The notes below the pieces were generated by a model. The model made no database searches. It saw nothing but the letters and a program-made list of their open reading frames with translations, and had not been told where the DNA came from. The position numbers and the translations under genes were made by a program. From Capra hircus (taxonomy: Eukaryota > Chordata > Mammalia > Artiodactyla > Bovidae): 64,000 nt of DNA. Location of the stretch: assembly GCF_001704415.2 (NCBI RefSeq), contig NC_030836.1, forward strand, positions 26,076,001-26,140,000, in the 5' to 3' direction. Positions 11,900 to 22,425 of this stretch are shown here, piece by piece. The first letter of the stretch is position 1. Each line of letters opens with the position of its first letter.

Positions 11900-13675
11900 T
11901 TGTTTGGTTTGGTGTGCACTTATCCTGTTCCTTTACCTGCTGGGTATTCCTCTGTCTCTTCATCTTGTTTATATTGCTGAGTTTGGGGTGGCCTTTCCGT
12001 ATTCTGGCAGTTTGTGGAGTTCTCTTTATTGTGGAGTTTCCTCACTGTGGGTGGGGTTGTATGGGTGGCTTGTTAAGGTGTCCTGGTTAGGGAAGCTTGT
12101 GTCCATGTTCTGGTGGGTGGAGCTGGATTTTTTCTCTCTGGAGTGCAATGAAGTGTTCAGTAATGAGTTATGATATGTCAATGGGGTTGGAGTGACTTTG
12201 GGCAGCCTGTATATTGAAGCTCAGGGCTATGTTCCTGTGTTGCTGGAGAATTGGCATGGTATATCTTGCTCTGGAACTTGCTTGCTCTTGGATGGTGCTT
12301 GGTTTCAGTGTAGGAATGGAGGTGTTTGATGAGCTCCTATTGATTAATGTTTCCTGGATTCAGGAGTTCTCTGGTGTTCTCAGGATTTGGACTTAAGCCT
12401 CCTGCCTCTTGTTTTCAGTCTTATTCTTATAGTAGCTTCAAGACTTCTCCATCTATACAGCACCGATGCTTCTAAAGATCTATAGGCCCCTTCCTATGTA
12501 GTCGGTGCTAACTACTGGGTTTTAATCTATTGCACCTGTCACTTCCAAGGTGGTTCCCTCTGTTTGTTTTAGCTTCTTCTGTTTGTTGGTCTTTTTAGTG
12601 TCTAATTTTCGTCCTGACACAAGGGGGCGGTGGTGGACACTGTTTTAGGCTGACCTGTTCAGTCGTGCTGTGGGGAGGGAGAAACACTGCAAACAAATAA
12701 CACTGGCGTGTGCTCGCGGTGTCTCAGCCACATTGGGTTTGCCCCCGCTCACAGCGTGTGTGCTTTCCCTGTCTACACTGCTTAGGCTCTAGTTGCTCTA
12801 CTGAGAACTGTCTGAGGCTGGCCCTGGGTTGCATGCACTGCCTAGGTCTAAGCAGCTCAGGTTCAGGTACTCGGTACTCCTCAGAGGTGCAGATTCGGTT
12901 GGGCCTACGTTTTATACCCTTCCCAGGTCCAGCAGCTCAGATGACCAGGTGTTTGGTGAGAGCGGTCGCTGTGACTCCTGCCGGTCAGTTTTCTGGGTGT
13001 ACAACTGACGCACCTTCTCAGGCGAATGTCGACCGTGCAGAATACCAAGAAATCTTAGTTAGCAACGAAGCCTGCTTGCAGTTTGGTAGATGATGCCTCT
13101 CTGGGGCCGCAATTGCCCCCTTCCAGCTCTGGCTGCTCTCGCCTTCCTGTCTCCAGCATGGAATGTGCTGGTCCGCAGCCGGCTAGCTCTAGTCAGTCCT
13201 TTGTTCTGTGAGCGGGCCTAGCAGTGTCTTAGGTTAGGGCTTTTCGCAGGGTAGCTGTCCCACAGTCTGGTTGGCTATCTCAAGTTAGTTCCTTCAGATT
13301 GCCCTCGGGGCATTCAGGACTGGTCCTTACTCTGAGCAATGCAGCCTGCGCCTCCCTGCTCAGCTCCCACTTGCTAGTGGCGAATGCAGGCATCTGTGCT
13401 GCTTCTCCACTGGGGGGGTTACCATTGGGCACGTAATCTGTGGGTTTTAATTATTTATTTATTTTTCCTCCTGGTTATGTTGCTCTCTGAGGTTCCAAGG
13501 CTCGCTACAGACTCACCAGTGAAAGTGTTTCCTGGTGTTTGGAAACTTCTCTCTTTTTAAAGACTCCCTTCCTGGGACAGATCTCCGTCCCTGTCTCTTT
13601 TGTCTCTCTTTTTCTTTTTTATGTTTTTTCCTACCTCCTTTTGAAGACAATGGGCTGTTTTTCTGGGTTGGAAAA
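11900..13675 (-). promoter_or_regulatory. L1 5' UTR / internal promoter region
   Basis: GC- and CpG-richer than the rest of the window, especially 12600-13420, and with no conserved frame. By position between ORF1 and the 5' end at 14319, it is the L1 5' UTR, which in L1s carries the internal promoter. The 127-residue open frame at 12710-13093 on + is a by-product of this composition. Activity is not inferable from sequence. Confidence 0.6.
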
Positions 13676-14199
13676 AAGTTATGACCAACCTAGATAGCAT
13701 ATTCAAAAGCAGAGACATTACTTTGCCAACTAAGGTCCGTCTAGTCAAGGCTATGGTTTTTCCAGTAGTCATGTATGGATGTGAGAGTTGGACTGTGAAG
13801 AAGGCTGAGCACCGAAGAATTGATGCTTTTGAACTGTGGTGTTGGAGAAGACTCCTGAGAGTCCCTTGGACTGCAAGGAGATCCAACCAGTCCATTCTGA
13901 AGGAGATTAGCCCTGGGATTTCTTTGGAAGGAATGATGCTAAAGCTGAAACTCCAGTACTTTGGCCACCTCATGCGAAGAGTTGACTCATTGGAAAAGAC
14001 TTTGATGCTGGGAGGGATTAGGGGCAGGAGGAGAAGGGGACGACAGAGGATGAGATGGCTGGATGGCATCACTGACTCGATGGCTGCGAGTCTGAGTGAA
14101 CTCCGGGAGTTGGTGATGGACAGAGAGGCCTGGCGTGCTGCGATTCATGGGGTTGCAAAGAGTCGGACATGACTGAGTGACTGAACTGAACTGAACTGA
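13676..14199 (+). mobile_element. BovB 3' part nested in L1 5' UTR, frame still open
   Basis: Sense BovB starting near AAAGTTATGACCAACCTAG and ending in a triple GAACTG tail. The frame 13681-14172 is uninterrupted for 163 residues of the BovB polymerase C-terminus (MTNLDSIFKSRDITLPTKV.. CESWTVKKAEHRRIDAFELW .. GVAKSRT). The openness points to a recent insertion. It lacks the polymerase core. Confidence 0.88.
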
Positions 14200-14333
14200 T
14201 GTCCTCTGCTGGCATTCAGAAGTTGTTTTGTGGAATTTATTCAGCTTTCAAGGGTTCTTCTGATGAATTTCTGGGGGCGAAAGTGGTCTCACTGTCCTAT
14301 TCCTATGCCATCTTAGGACCACACCCCATGTCC

Positions 14334-14385
14334 AGTTCTAACTGTTGCTTCTTGACCTGCATGCAGGTTTCTCAGGAATGATGAA
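14334..14385 (-). mobile_element. Short BovB remnant at the left edge of copy A
   Basis: Reads GTCCAGTTCTAACTGTTGCT and CCTGCATGCAGGTTTCTCAG, the reverse complement of a mid-BovB segment. The matching bases in copy B (about 26377-26425) are the end of a long BovB. In copy A the rest is missing, and the L1 5' end lies 15 bases to the left. Confidence 0.7.
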
Positions 14386-14712
14386 AGCTGAGTGAAACTT
14401 TCAACACATTGTGCTGTATTTTGATGTTTTCTCTTGAGACTCTACTTGAAACAACTGAAATAACTGAAATAACTTCTGTGGAGCCCTGAACTTGTTCTTG
14501 GAGACATTATTATGGTGTTGTTCCTCTGTTAACCTGAATTTTAAAATATTGTTTGTAGTAACATGATGTGTATGATTGATTCCTTGAAGCTGTTTTCTGA
14601 GTTAATTAGTACTTGAAAAGGATCCTAAATTATAGAAGTAAATAGTTAAATTATAAGAAGTAAATAGTTAACATAGAATCTGGGTCAACTCCATAATGAA
14701 TAGGGATAACTG

Positions 14713-14805
14713 AGAGTGGAAAAGCTGGTTTAAAACTCAACATTCAAGACACCAAGATCAATGTATCTGGTCCCATCACTTCACGGCAAATAAAAGGGGA
14801 AAAAG
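14713..14805 (+). mobile_element. BovB sense fragment shared by copies A and B
   Basis: Reads GGTTTAAAACTCAACATTCA..GATCAATGTATCTGGTCCCATCACTTCACGGCAAATA, the BovB polymerase region in sense. The same fragment is at about 27197-27290 in copy B, so it predates the A/B duplication. Confidence 0.7.
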
Positions 14806-15298
14806 TGCGATGACCATATATGGGTTCTGGGCAATTTTATGTTTAGAATAAACAGTTGTGAGTTTATTATCACTGATAAGGAAGTAGGGTAACTGAGTCC
14901 TTCTTTCCTCTTAGGCATAAGTACTAGCTCCAGAAAGTCATGAACTCCTCTCAGAAGTGTTCAGATAACAAACGCATAGGAAAATATGTAGGTAATTATT
15001 AAAAATCTTTCATTAGTCCCTTTCTGTTGTTTTTCTGTTCATCTAGGGAGCCTGAACACCCAAGAGTAATCCTATTCCCTAAGAACGCAAATCAAGTTAC
15101 ATTCCACTTTTCTACCTATATGAGTTTCCATTCTCTGCCTTTAGGTTAACTGGGTCCTTGAACAGAAATGAACCACTCTTTCTCAACAAGCAATCACAGA
15201 TACACCATCTCTTTGAGTAGTAACTTGCAAATAAGTGCCTTGACTTAGCATGCTGAGTGTTCATTCTTCAGGGTGAAGGGTAAACACAAATGAGTTTT

Positions 15299-15410
15299 AT
15301 ATTTTAATAAATTTAAATTGTTATAATTTTATAAATTTAAATATATTAAATTTAAAATTTCAATATATTTATATTTATATATTCATAAATTTATAAAATA
15401 TATATACATA
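15299..15410. repeat. AT-rich expansion private to copy A
   Basis: About 110 bp of almost pure A/T (TTTAATAAATTTAAATTG.. AAATATATATACATAA) between TTTATATT and AATCATGCAGTG. Copy B runs directly TTTATATTGAAATAATCATGCAG, and copy C also lacks it. Confidence 0.75.
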
Positions 15411-15624
15411 ATCATGCAGTGAAGGTGAGTTCTTAGAAAGGTAAATTTCTCTCATTTCCTCTTGCTTTCCCTCTTAAGCTTTCATTCAGAGATAAGATAT
15501 TGTTATCTAATATTGTTAGCTAAGTTATTGATAATCACTCGTGGTTATCAAGTCTTGACTGTCTTTCACTCCTGCCTCTGTTTCTATACTTATTCTTTCT
15601 CTCTGTATGTGTCATACATAACAC

Positions 15625-15690
15625 AAACTGCATATATATATACACGCATATATGTACATACACACAACATATACATATCTGTATGTGTAC
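15625..15690. repeat. CA/TA simple repeat (copy A)
   Basis: Alternating purine-pyrimidine tract CATATATATATACACGCATATATG..ACATATACATATC. Copy B has a longer version. Confidence 0.8.
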
Positions 15691-16061
15691 AATTAGTAAT
15701 AGGGACACACGAAAAGGGATAAAGTTGCTACAGCATAAACAGACAAGTAAAAACCCCTGTTATCTCTCACTGATAATGCTAGCCTTAGGTCTCAGGCTAC
15801 CTTGTAATTCACCTGATGAAAAATTTCATACTTTATCTAATCTATGGGATTTATCCTGGTAATGGGATACCACTGGTACAGTAGAAATTTTAGAGATATG
15901 TTCGTTTCATTTTTTTGGTTCTGATACTCACATAGGATATTAGAGTAATTGTTACTGCTATTTACTCTTTCATTTGAAGAATATAGCTTTAATGTAGCTT
16001 CAGCTAGATTGTCTGGTGAGAGTATCCACTCTATGTGGGCTTTATTAAGAGCAGAGAACCT

Positions 16062-16377
16062 AGCAAAATAGACACAGATGTATAGAACAGTCTTAGGACT
16101 CTGTGGGAGAGGGAGAGGGTGGGATGATTTGGGAGAATGGCATTGAAACATGTATAATATCATATATGAAATGAATTGCCAGTCCAGGTTTGATGCATGA
16201 TACTGGATGCTTGGGGCTGGTGCACTGAGATGACCCAGAGGGATGGTATGGGGAGGGAGGGGGCTTCAGGATGGGGAACACATGTATACCTGTGGTGGAA
16301 TCATGTTGATGTATGGCAAAACCAATACAATATTGTAAAGTAATTAACCTCCAATTAAAATAAATTTATATTAAAAA
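16062..16377 (+). mobile_element. L1 3'-UTR insertion, private to copy A, with 15-bp TSD
   Basis: Sense bovine L1 3' UTR (GATGTATAGAACAGTC .. GATGTATGGCAAAACCAATA .. AATTAAAATAAATTTATATT) ending in a short A run. It is flanked by exact 15-bp target-site duplications AAGAGCAGAGAACCT at 16047-16061 and 16378-16392. Copy B at about 28400-28417 has the unoccupied site, so the insertion followed the A/B duplication. Confidence 0.92.
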
Positions 16378-16526
16378 AAGAGCAGAGAACCTCAATTCTC
16401 TCACATTGTTGAATCTTTCCTTGAAAAATAGCAACAATCTTGAGTTCAACAATATTTTGGATTAAACTAAAAACATCATTTCTGCCCCACTTTCCATTGT
16501 ACACAATTTCAGCTTTTCTTGATATT

Positions 16527-19448
16527 CAGTTCAGTTCAGATCAGTCACTCAGTTGTGTCCGACTCTTTGCAACCCCACATACTGCAGCATGCCAGGCTTC
16601 CCTGTCCATCACCAGCTCCCGAATCTTATTTAAATTCATGTCATCGCGTCAGTGATATCATCCAACCATTTCATCCTCTGTCATCCCTTTCTCCTCCTGC
16701 CTTCAATCTTTCTCAGGATCAGGGTCTTTGCAATGAGTCAGTTGTTTGCATCAGGAGGCCAAAGTATTGGCGTTTCAGCTTCAGCATCAGTTAGGATGAA
16801 TATTCAGGGCTGCTTTCCTTTAGGATGGACTGGTGGGATCTCCTTGCAGTCCAAGGGACTCTCAAGAGTCTTCTCCAATACCACAGTTTAAAAGCATCAA
16901 TTCTTTGGCACTCAGCTTTCTTTATAGTCCAAGTCTCACATCCATAAATGACTATTGGAAAAATCATAGCCTTGACTAGGTAGAATTTTGTTGGCAAAGT
17001 AATGTCTCTGCTTTTTAATACGCTGTCTAGTTTGGTTATAACTTTTCTTCCAAGGAGCCAGTGTCTTTTAATTTCATGGCTGCATTCACCATCTGCAGTG
17101 ATTGTGGGCCCCCCCCCCAAATAAAGTCTGTCACTGTTTCCATTGCTTCCCTATCTATTTGCCATAAAGTGATGGGACCAGATGTCATGATCTTAGTTTT
17201 TTAATGTTGAGTTTTAAGCCAGCTTTTTCACTCTTTCTCACTTTCATCAAGAGGCTCTTTAGTTCTTCACTTTCTGCTATAAGTGCGGTGTAATCTGCAT
17301 ATCTGAGGTTATTGATATTTTCCCCAGAAATATTGATTCCAGCTTGTGCTTTGTCTAGCCTGGCATTTCGCATGATTTACTCTGCATATAAGTTAAATAA
17401 GTGGATTGTCAATATAAAACCATGACATACTCTTTTGCCTCTTTGGAACCATTCTGTTGTTTCATGTACAGTTTTAACTGTTGCTTTTTGACTGGCATAC
17501 AGATTTCCCAGAAGGCAGGTAAGGTGGTCTGGTATTCCCATCTCTTTCAGAATTTTCCATAGTTTGTTGTTATCTACAGAGTCAAAGGCTTTGGGGTAGT
17601 CATTAAAGCAAAAGAAGATGTATTTCTAGAATGCTCTTGCTTTTTCCATGATCCAGCGGATGTTGACAATTTGATCTCTCATTCTTCTGCCTTTTCTAAA
17701 ACCAGATTGAACATCTGGAAGTTCACGATTCATGTATTGCTGAAGCTTGGCTTGGAGAATTTTGAACATTACTTTGCTAGTGTGAGAGATGAGTGTAATT
17801 GTGCAGTAGTTTGAACATTTTTGGCATTGTCTTTCTTTGGAATTGGAATGAAAACTGACATTTTACAACCCTTTGGCTACTGCTGAGTTTTCCAAATTTG
17901 CTGTCATATCGAGTGCAGCACTTTCACAGTATCATCTTTCAGGATTTGAAATAGCTCAACTGAAATTCCATCAAGTCCACTAGCTTTGTTTGTAATGATG
18001 CTTCCTAAGGTGCACTTGACTTCGCATTCCAGAAAGTTGACACTAGGTGAGTGATCACACCATCGTGGTCATCTGGGTCATGAAGATCTTTTTTGTATAC
18101 TTTGTATATTCTTGCCACCTCTTCTTAATATCCTCTCCTTCTGTTATGTTCATACCATTTCTGTCCTTTATTGTGCACATCTTTGCATGAAATGTTCCCT
18201 TGGTATCACTAATATTCTTGAAGATAACTCTAGTCTTTCCCATTCTATCGTTTTCCTCTATTTCTTTACATTGATCACTGAGGAAGGCTTTCTTGTCTCC
18301 ATGCTATTCTTTGGAACTCTGCATTTAAATGAGTATATCTTTCCTTTTCTCCTTTGTCTTTAGCTTCTCTTCTTTTCTCAGTTATTTGTAAGGCCTCTTC
18401 AGACAACCACTTTTCCTTTTTGCGTTTCTTTTTCTTAGGGATGTCATGATCATTGCCTGCTGTACAATGTCAGGAACCTCTGTCTATAGTTCTTCAGGCC
18501 CACTATCTGATCTAATCCCTTGAATCTATTCATCACTTCCACTGTATAATCATAAGGGATTTGATTTAGGTCATATCTGAATCATCTAGTGGTTTTCCCT
18601 ACTTCCTTCAATTTAAGTCTGAATTTGGCAATAACGAGTTCATGATCTGAGCCACAGTCAGCTCCCAGTTTTGTTTTTGCTGACCATATAGAGCTTCTCC
18701 ATCTTTGGCTGCAAAGAATATAATCAATGTGGTTTTGGTATTGAGCATCTGGTAATGTCCGTGTGTAGAGTTTTTTCTATGTTGTTGGAAGAGGGTGTTT
18801 GTTATGACCAGTGTGTTCCCTTGGCAAAACTGTTAGCTGTTTCCCTGCTTCATTTTGTACTCCAAGGTCAAATTTGCCTATTACTCCAGATATCTCTTGA
18901 CTTCCTACTTTTACATTCCAGTCCCCTATGATGAATAAGACATCTTTTTTGGGTGTTAGTTCTAGAAGGTCTTGTAGGTCTTGATAGAATTGTTCAACTT
19001 CAGCTTCTTCACCTTTAGTGGTTGGGGCATAGAGATGGTACTGTGATATTGAATGGTTTGCCTTGGAAATGAACAGAGATCATTCTGTCGTTTTTGAGAC
19101 TACACCCAAGTACTGCATTTCAGACTCTTTCATTGACTATGATGGCTATTCCATTTCTTCTAAGGGATTCTTGCCCACAGTAGTAGATATAGTGATCATC
19201 TGAGTTAAATTCACCCATTCCAGTCCATTTAGTTCACTGATTCCTACAATGTCTATGTTCACTCTTGCCATTTCCTATTTGACCACTTCCAATTTGCCTT
19301 GATCATGGACCTAACTTTCCAGGTTCCTATTCAATATTGTCCTTTACTGCATAAGACTTTGCTTCCATCACCAGTCACATCCACAACTGGGTATTGTTTT
19401 CGCTTTGGCTCCATCTCTTTCTTCTTTCTGGTGTTATTTCTCCAATAT
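16527..19448 (-). mobile_element. Near full-length BovB LINE shared by A and B (copy A)
   Basis: Antisense BovB from its tail (CAGTTCAGTTCAG on + at 16527) to the endonuclease start near 19448. It is flanked by the 11-bp target-site duplication TTCTTGATATT at 16516-16526 and 19449-19459. Length is about 2.9 kb against roughly 3.2-3.3 kb for a full element. The polymerase frame is broken into short pieces (e.g. 16791-17120 minus). Its motif A region still spells an Asp (FNDYPKAFD near 17600). It is absent from copy C. Confidence 0.92.
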
Positions 19449-19879
19449 TTCTTGATATTAAGTTTACATAGACCCTTTTCTCTTATGTTGATTCTTTCTT
19501 GTTACAGGTGGTAGATTTTACATAAGCGTCATATGCTTCATAGAATTGTCTTCTCTTTTGAGGTCATTGCCTGGATTTTGAGTATAAGGAATGGAAGATT
19601 GGGGGAGAATATAATCTCTTACAAAGCTTTATAAGAGAAAGTATTATATTTAAATGTTTAGGATAGAAATCTATATGTGAGAAACCAGCCACTTCCCAGT
19701 GGATTGTGGTTGGGAGAACACATATGAAGTTTATGTTTTCAGAGCTTCCTAAGTGACTGCATAAAATAAGGCAAGTTTGCAGCTAGCTGTGTTGTGATGG
19801 TTCTTATTTTCTGGATCACATGAGAGGTTGTCAGGATTCTATATGGAGTTTAGGGATTCGTAACCTGCTCTGAGTTTAT

Positions 19880-20260
19880 TTTCTATATAAATAATTAGTG
19901 GTAGTTAGTGAGACACCAGTACCAATACCAGTGATGAAATTTTCCTCAAAATTGTAGCTTTGAATTGAGAAGTCTCTATTGCACAATGAGAATTTATCTT
20001 CTCTTTCTACTCCCTCTCTGTCTCTGTCTTTCTCTCCCTCCATAGCTATATCTATACATTTAAAACAACAAGGGAACAGCTCCAAATAATTTGATATCAT
20101 TTACTGAGTACCTATGAATGTCATTACTTTACTAAGTAGTTTTCATTTATTATCTTACTTCACTCTGACATTGCCATTGAGGCAGGTGATCCTGAACTTC
20201 AGATGAGATGAGAGAGCAACCTGAAACTTTGATTTCAACATTGTGAGACCTGGAGCATAC
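19880..20260 (-). mobile_element. MIR-like fragment upstream of the first OR10G gene
   Basis: The part 20100-20230 (ACTGAGTACCTATGAATG.. TTATTATCTTACTTCACTCTGACATTG.. GAGGCAGGTGAT) follows the reverse complement of MIR (TGAGCACTTACTATG..TTATCTCATTTAATCCTCACA..GAGGTAGGTA). The same sequence occurs in copy B at about 32950-33090. Diverged; the bases before 20100 are unassigned. Confidence 0.5.
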
Positions 20261-20575
20261 AACAAGCTAACATAATCTGGAGAAAGTATAAAATAGAAAA
20301 TTTGGCTTGTTTTATGGTGCTAAGTTAGTAGTATTAATGATATATCAATAGACTTGTATGGTTTTCTCACCTTTTCACATCTATCTGTGTATACCTGGGT
20401 GTTTGGTGTGTGTGTGACACACAGAGAGAATGAAGGGATATAAGAGAGAAAAGATGAAATTGTTGTATCTCCTTTTTCAAGAGAGGTTTGTGGTAAGCAA
20501 AGTTGAGTATGACTCTAGAATTACAGACCATGTATAATGAAGTTCTCAGTTCTCAATAAAATGTTCGGTACTCTT

Positions 20576-20588
20576 GATGTTCCCATAG
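20576..20588 (+). promoter_or_regulatory. Putative 3' splice acceptor before first OR10G start
   Basis: TTGATGTTCCCATAG ends in AG at 20587-20588, 37 nt before the ATG. OR genes usually splice a 5' UTR exon to the coding exon near here. The polypyrimidine tract is weak. It is conserved in copy B at 33473-33474. Confidence 0.4.
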
Positions 20589-20589
20589 C

Positions 20590-20609
20590 GAGAGAGAGAG
20601 AGAGAGAGA
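20590..20609. repeat. (GA)10 microsatellite in the presumed 5' UTR
   Basis: Pure GA tract between the presumed splice acceptor and the start codon of the first OR10G gene. The copy B counterpart is about twice as long (33475-33518). Confidence 0.9.
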
Positions 20610-20625
20610 CCAAAAGCCTGGAGAT

Positions 20626-21561
20626 ATGACGAACATGAGCCTAGTGACAACGTTCATCCTCATGGGCCTTCCCCATGCGCCAGAGCTGGACACGCTCCTC
20701 TGTGGAATCTTCCTGGTGATCTATGTCCTCACTGTGGTGGGGAACCTACTCATCCTGCTGGTGATCACAGTGGATCCCCGTCTGCACACCCCTATGTACT
20801 ATCTTCTGAGCAACCTGTCCTTCATTGACATGTGGTTCTCCACAGTCACTGTGCCCAAAATGCTGATGACCCTGGTGTCCCCAGAAGGTAGTCCTATCTC
20901 CTTTCCCAGCTGTGTGGCCCAGCTCTACTCCTTCCACTTCCTGGGCAGCACCGAGTGCTTCCTCTACACCGTCATGGCCTATGACCGCTTCCTGGCCATC
21001 AGTTACCCGCTCAGGTATGCCAGCATGATGAGTGGGAGGACGTGTGCCACCCTGGCCACAACCACGTGGCTCAGTGGCTCTCTGCACTCTGCTGCCCAGA
21101 CCACCCTGACGTTCCGTTTGCCCTTCTGTGGACCCAACCAGATCCAGCATTACTTCTGCGATGCACCACCCATCCTCAAACTGGCCTGTGCAGACACCTC
21201 TGCCAATGAGTTGGTGATCTTTGTCAACATTGGGGTGGTGGCCTCAGGCTGCTTTCTCCTGATAGTGCTGTCCTACGTGTCCATCGTCCATTCCATCCTG
21301 AAGATCCGCACCTCAGAGGGGAGATGGAGAGCCTTCCAGACCTGTGCCTCCCACTGCACTGTGGTCCTTTGCTTCTTTGTTCCCTGTATTTTCATTTACC
21401 TGAGACCAGGCTCCAAGGAGGCTGTGGACAGGATTGTGGCTGTTTTCTACACTGTGGTGACGCCCCTTCTGAACCCTGTGGTCTACACCCTGCGGAACAA
21501 GGAAGTGAAGAAAGCTCTGGTGAAGCTTAAAGACAAAGTAGTGCATTCACAGAGCAAATAA
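20626..21561 (+). CDS. Olfactory receptor, family 10 subfamily G-like (copy A)
   Basis: An intact single-exon class II olfactory receptor of 311 residues, the usual OR length. It is expected to be an odorant-binding GPCR of the olfactory neuron cilium signalling through G-olf. Visible hallmarks are an N-glycosylation site at N3 (NMS), GN at 39-40 in TM1, LHTPMYY at 53-59, the conserved Cys of TM3 at 96, MAYDRFLAIS at 117-126 (canonical MAYDRYVAIC), extracellular loop 2 Cys at 168, 178 and 188, SY at 216-217 in TM5, RAFQTCASH at 235-243 at the TM6 start and PLLNPVVYTLRN at 280-291 in TM7. The sequence recalls the human OR10G4/7/8/9 group at 11q24. The ATG gives the standard N-terminus MTNMSLVTTFILMGL, and no upstream in-frame ATG competes. 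Ligand unknown. Almost identical to the gene at 33534. Confidence 0.96.
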   Translation: MTNMSLVTTFILMGLPHAPELDTLLCGIFLVIYVLTVVGNLLILLVITVDPRLHTPMYYLLSNLSFIDMWFSTVTVPKMLMTLVSPEGSPISFPSCVAQLYSFHFLGSTECFLYTVMAYDRFLAISYPLRYASMMSGRTCATLATTTWLSGSLHSAAQTTLTFRLPFCGPNQIQHYFCDAPPILKLACADTSANELVIFVNIGVVASGCFLLIVLSYVSIVHSILKIRTSEGRWRAFQTCASHCTVVLCFFVPCIFIYLRPGSKEAVDRIVAVFYTVVTPLLNPVVYTLRNKEVKKALVKLKDKVVHSQSK

Positions 21562-21652
21562 TCTCTACAATGTAGACTTGCTCATTTAACAAACGTAGTA
21601 ATAGAATAGTATAATGAAACATAGAAATATAAGAGTGTATAGTACAATATAT

Positions 21653-21918
21653 CAGAGAAGGCAATGGCACCCCACTCCAGTACTCTTGCCTGGGAAATCC
21701 CATGGATGGAGGAGCCTTGTAGGCTGCAGTCCATGGGGTCGCTAAGAGTCGGACACGACTGAGCGACTTCACTTTCACTTTTCACTTTCCTGCACTGGAG
21801 AAGGAAATGGCAACCCACTCCAGTGTTCTTGCCTGGAGAATCCCAGGGATGGGGCATCCTAGTGGGCTGCCATCTATGGGGTCACACAGAGTCGGAACGA
21901 CTGAAGTGACTCAGCAGC
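21653..21918 (+). mobile_element. Bov-A2 SINE dimer, private to copy A, with 12-bp TSD
   Basis: Two Bov-A monomers (GAGAAGGCAATGGCACC.. and GGAGAAGGAAATGGCAACC..) ending in AGCAGCAG. The 12-bp duplications AGTACAATATAT lie at 21641-21652 and 21919-21930. It sits about 90 bp beyond the OR stop codon, and copy B has no element at this place. Confidence 0.92.
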
Positions 21919-22040
21919 AGTACAATATATGATTTTATCAGTGTGAAATATTTTGTATATAAAATTCTCAGTGTTAATCTTTATCCAAACTTCTTAGTCA
22001 GAAATATTTGTTCCAAGGATTTTTTTTCAAATTGAAAAAA

Positions 22041-22350
22041 TTGCAAATATTTTATTTATGATAAACATGCTAAATTTTGATCTATGAAGTCTTTTCTCTG
22101 CAACATGTTTATTTTACTTTTTCCTCTATTTTTTCATATACAATTGACATATAACATGATTTTTACCTTTTTAAACTGTGAATATTCAACTGGGATCTTG
22201 GATGTAGAATAGTGAGCTATTTATATATACCTAAGTTGATAATATGCTTTTTTGCTTTTGTCTTATGCATACAAACCAGGAACACTGCTTAAGAACAGCC
22301 AAAATTATCAGAGTCACTTACTGAGGCAGCTGTGAACCTGCCTCCTCAGT
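22041..22350. other. Spacer beyond copy A
   Basis: AT-rich, with no gene or clear repeat. Weak similarity to copy B (34600-34700) may continue for a short distance, e.g. AAACATG near 22064 and 34640. Confidence 0.4.
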
Positions 22351-22363
22351 TCTTTTTGTGGCT

Positions 22364-22425
22364 GTGTGTGTGTGTGTGTGTGTGTGCACATGTGTGTGCA
22401 TGTGTGTGCACGCCTGTGTGTGTGT
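22364..22425. repeat. (TG)n repeat with GCAC interruptions
   Basis: About 60 bp of alternating purine-pyrimidine sequence (TGTGTG.. GCACATGTGTGTGCATG.. GCACGCC). This is a candidate Z-DNA-forming tract. Confidence 0.85.

Larger units (their letters stand above)
5875..14319 (-). mobile_element. Full-length L1 (bovine type), antisense, inactivated
   Basis: The complete L1 architecture is readable on the minus strand. The 5' end lies at about 14319 (minus strand starts GTCCTAAGATGG), followed by a GC-rich 5' UTR (about 11.9-14.3 kb), ORF1 (about 10.79-11.9 kb), ORF2 (about 6.9-10.75 kb) and a 3' UTR to a poly(T) on + near 5870. At least five later elements interrupt it: BovB pieces at 6217, 6838 and 13676, and Bov-A units at 7597-7873 and 11508-11765. 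ORF2 is broken by stops and frameshifts, so retrotransposition from this copy is not expected. No convincing target-site duplication was found. Confidence 0.88.
14360..22040 (+). repeat. Segmental duplication, copy A (with first OR10G gene)
   Basis: Collinear with 26400-34620. Anchors are 14390 with 26420, 15010 with 27460, 15900 with 28250, 16527 with 28552, 19449 with 32311 and 20626 with 33534. Flanking DNA differs by several percent plus indels. Offsets change only where a later element was inserted in one copy. The right limit fades near 22.0 kb. Confidence 0.9.

Noticed and set aside
12710..13093. 127-residue open frame
   Set aside because: Lies in the GC-rich L1 5' UTR on the opposite strand, with no family resemblance.
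20746..21150. 134-residue antisense frame over the first OR10G gene (also 33654-34058)
   Set aside because: Mirror of the OR coding sequence. It is conserved between copies only because the sense gene is.
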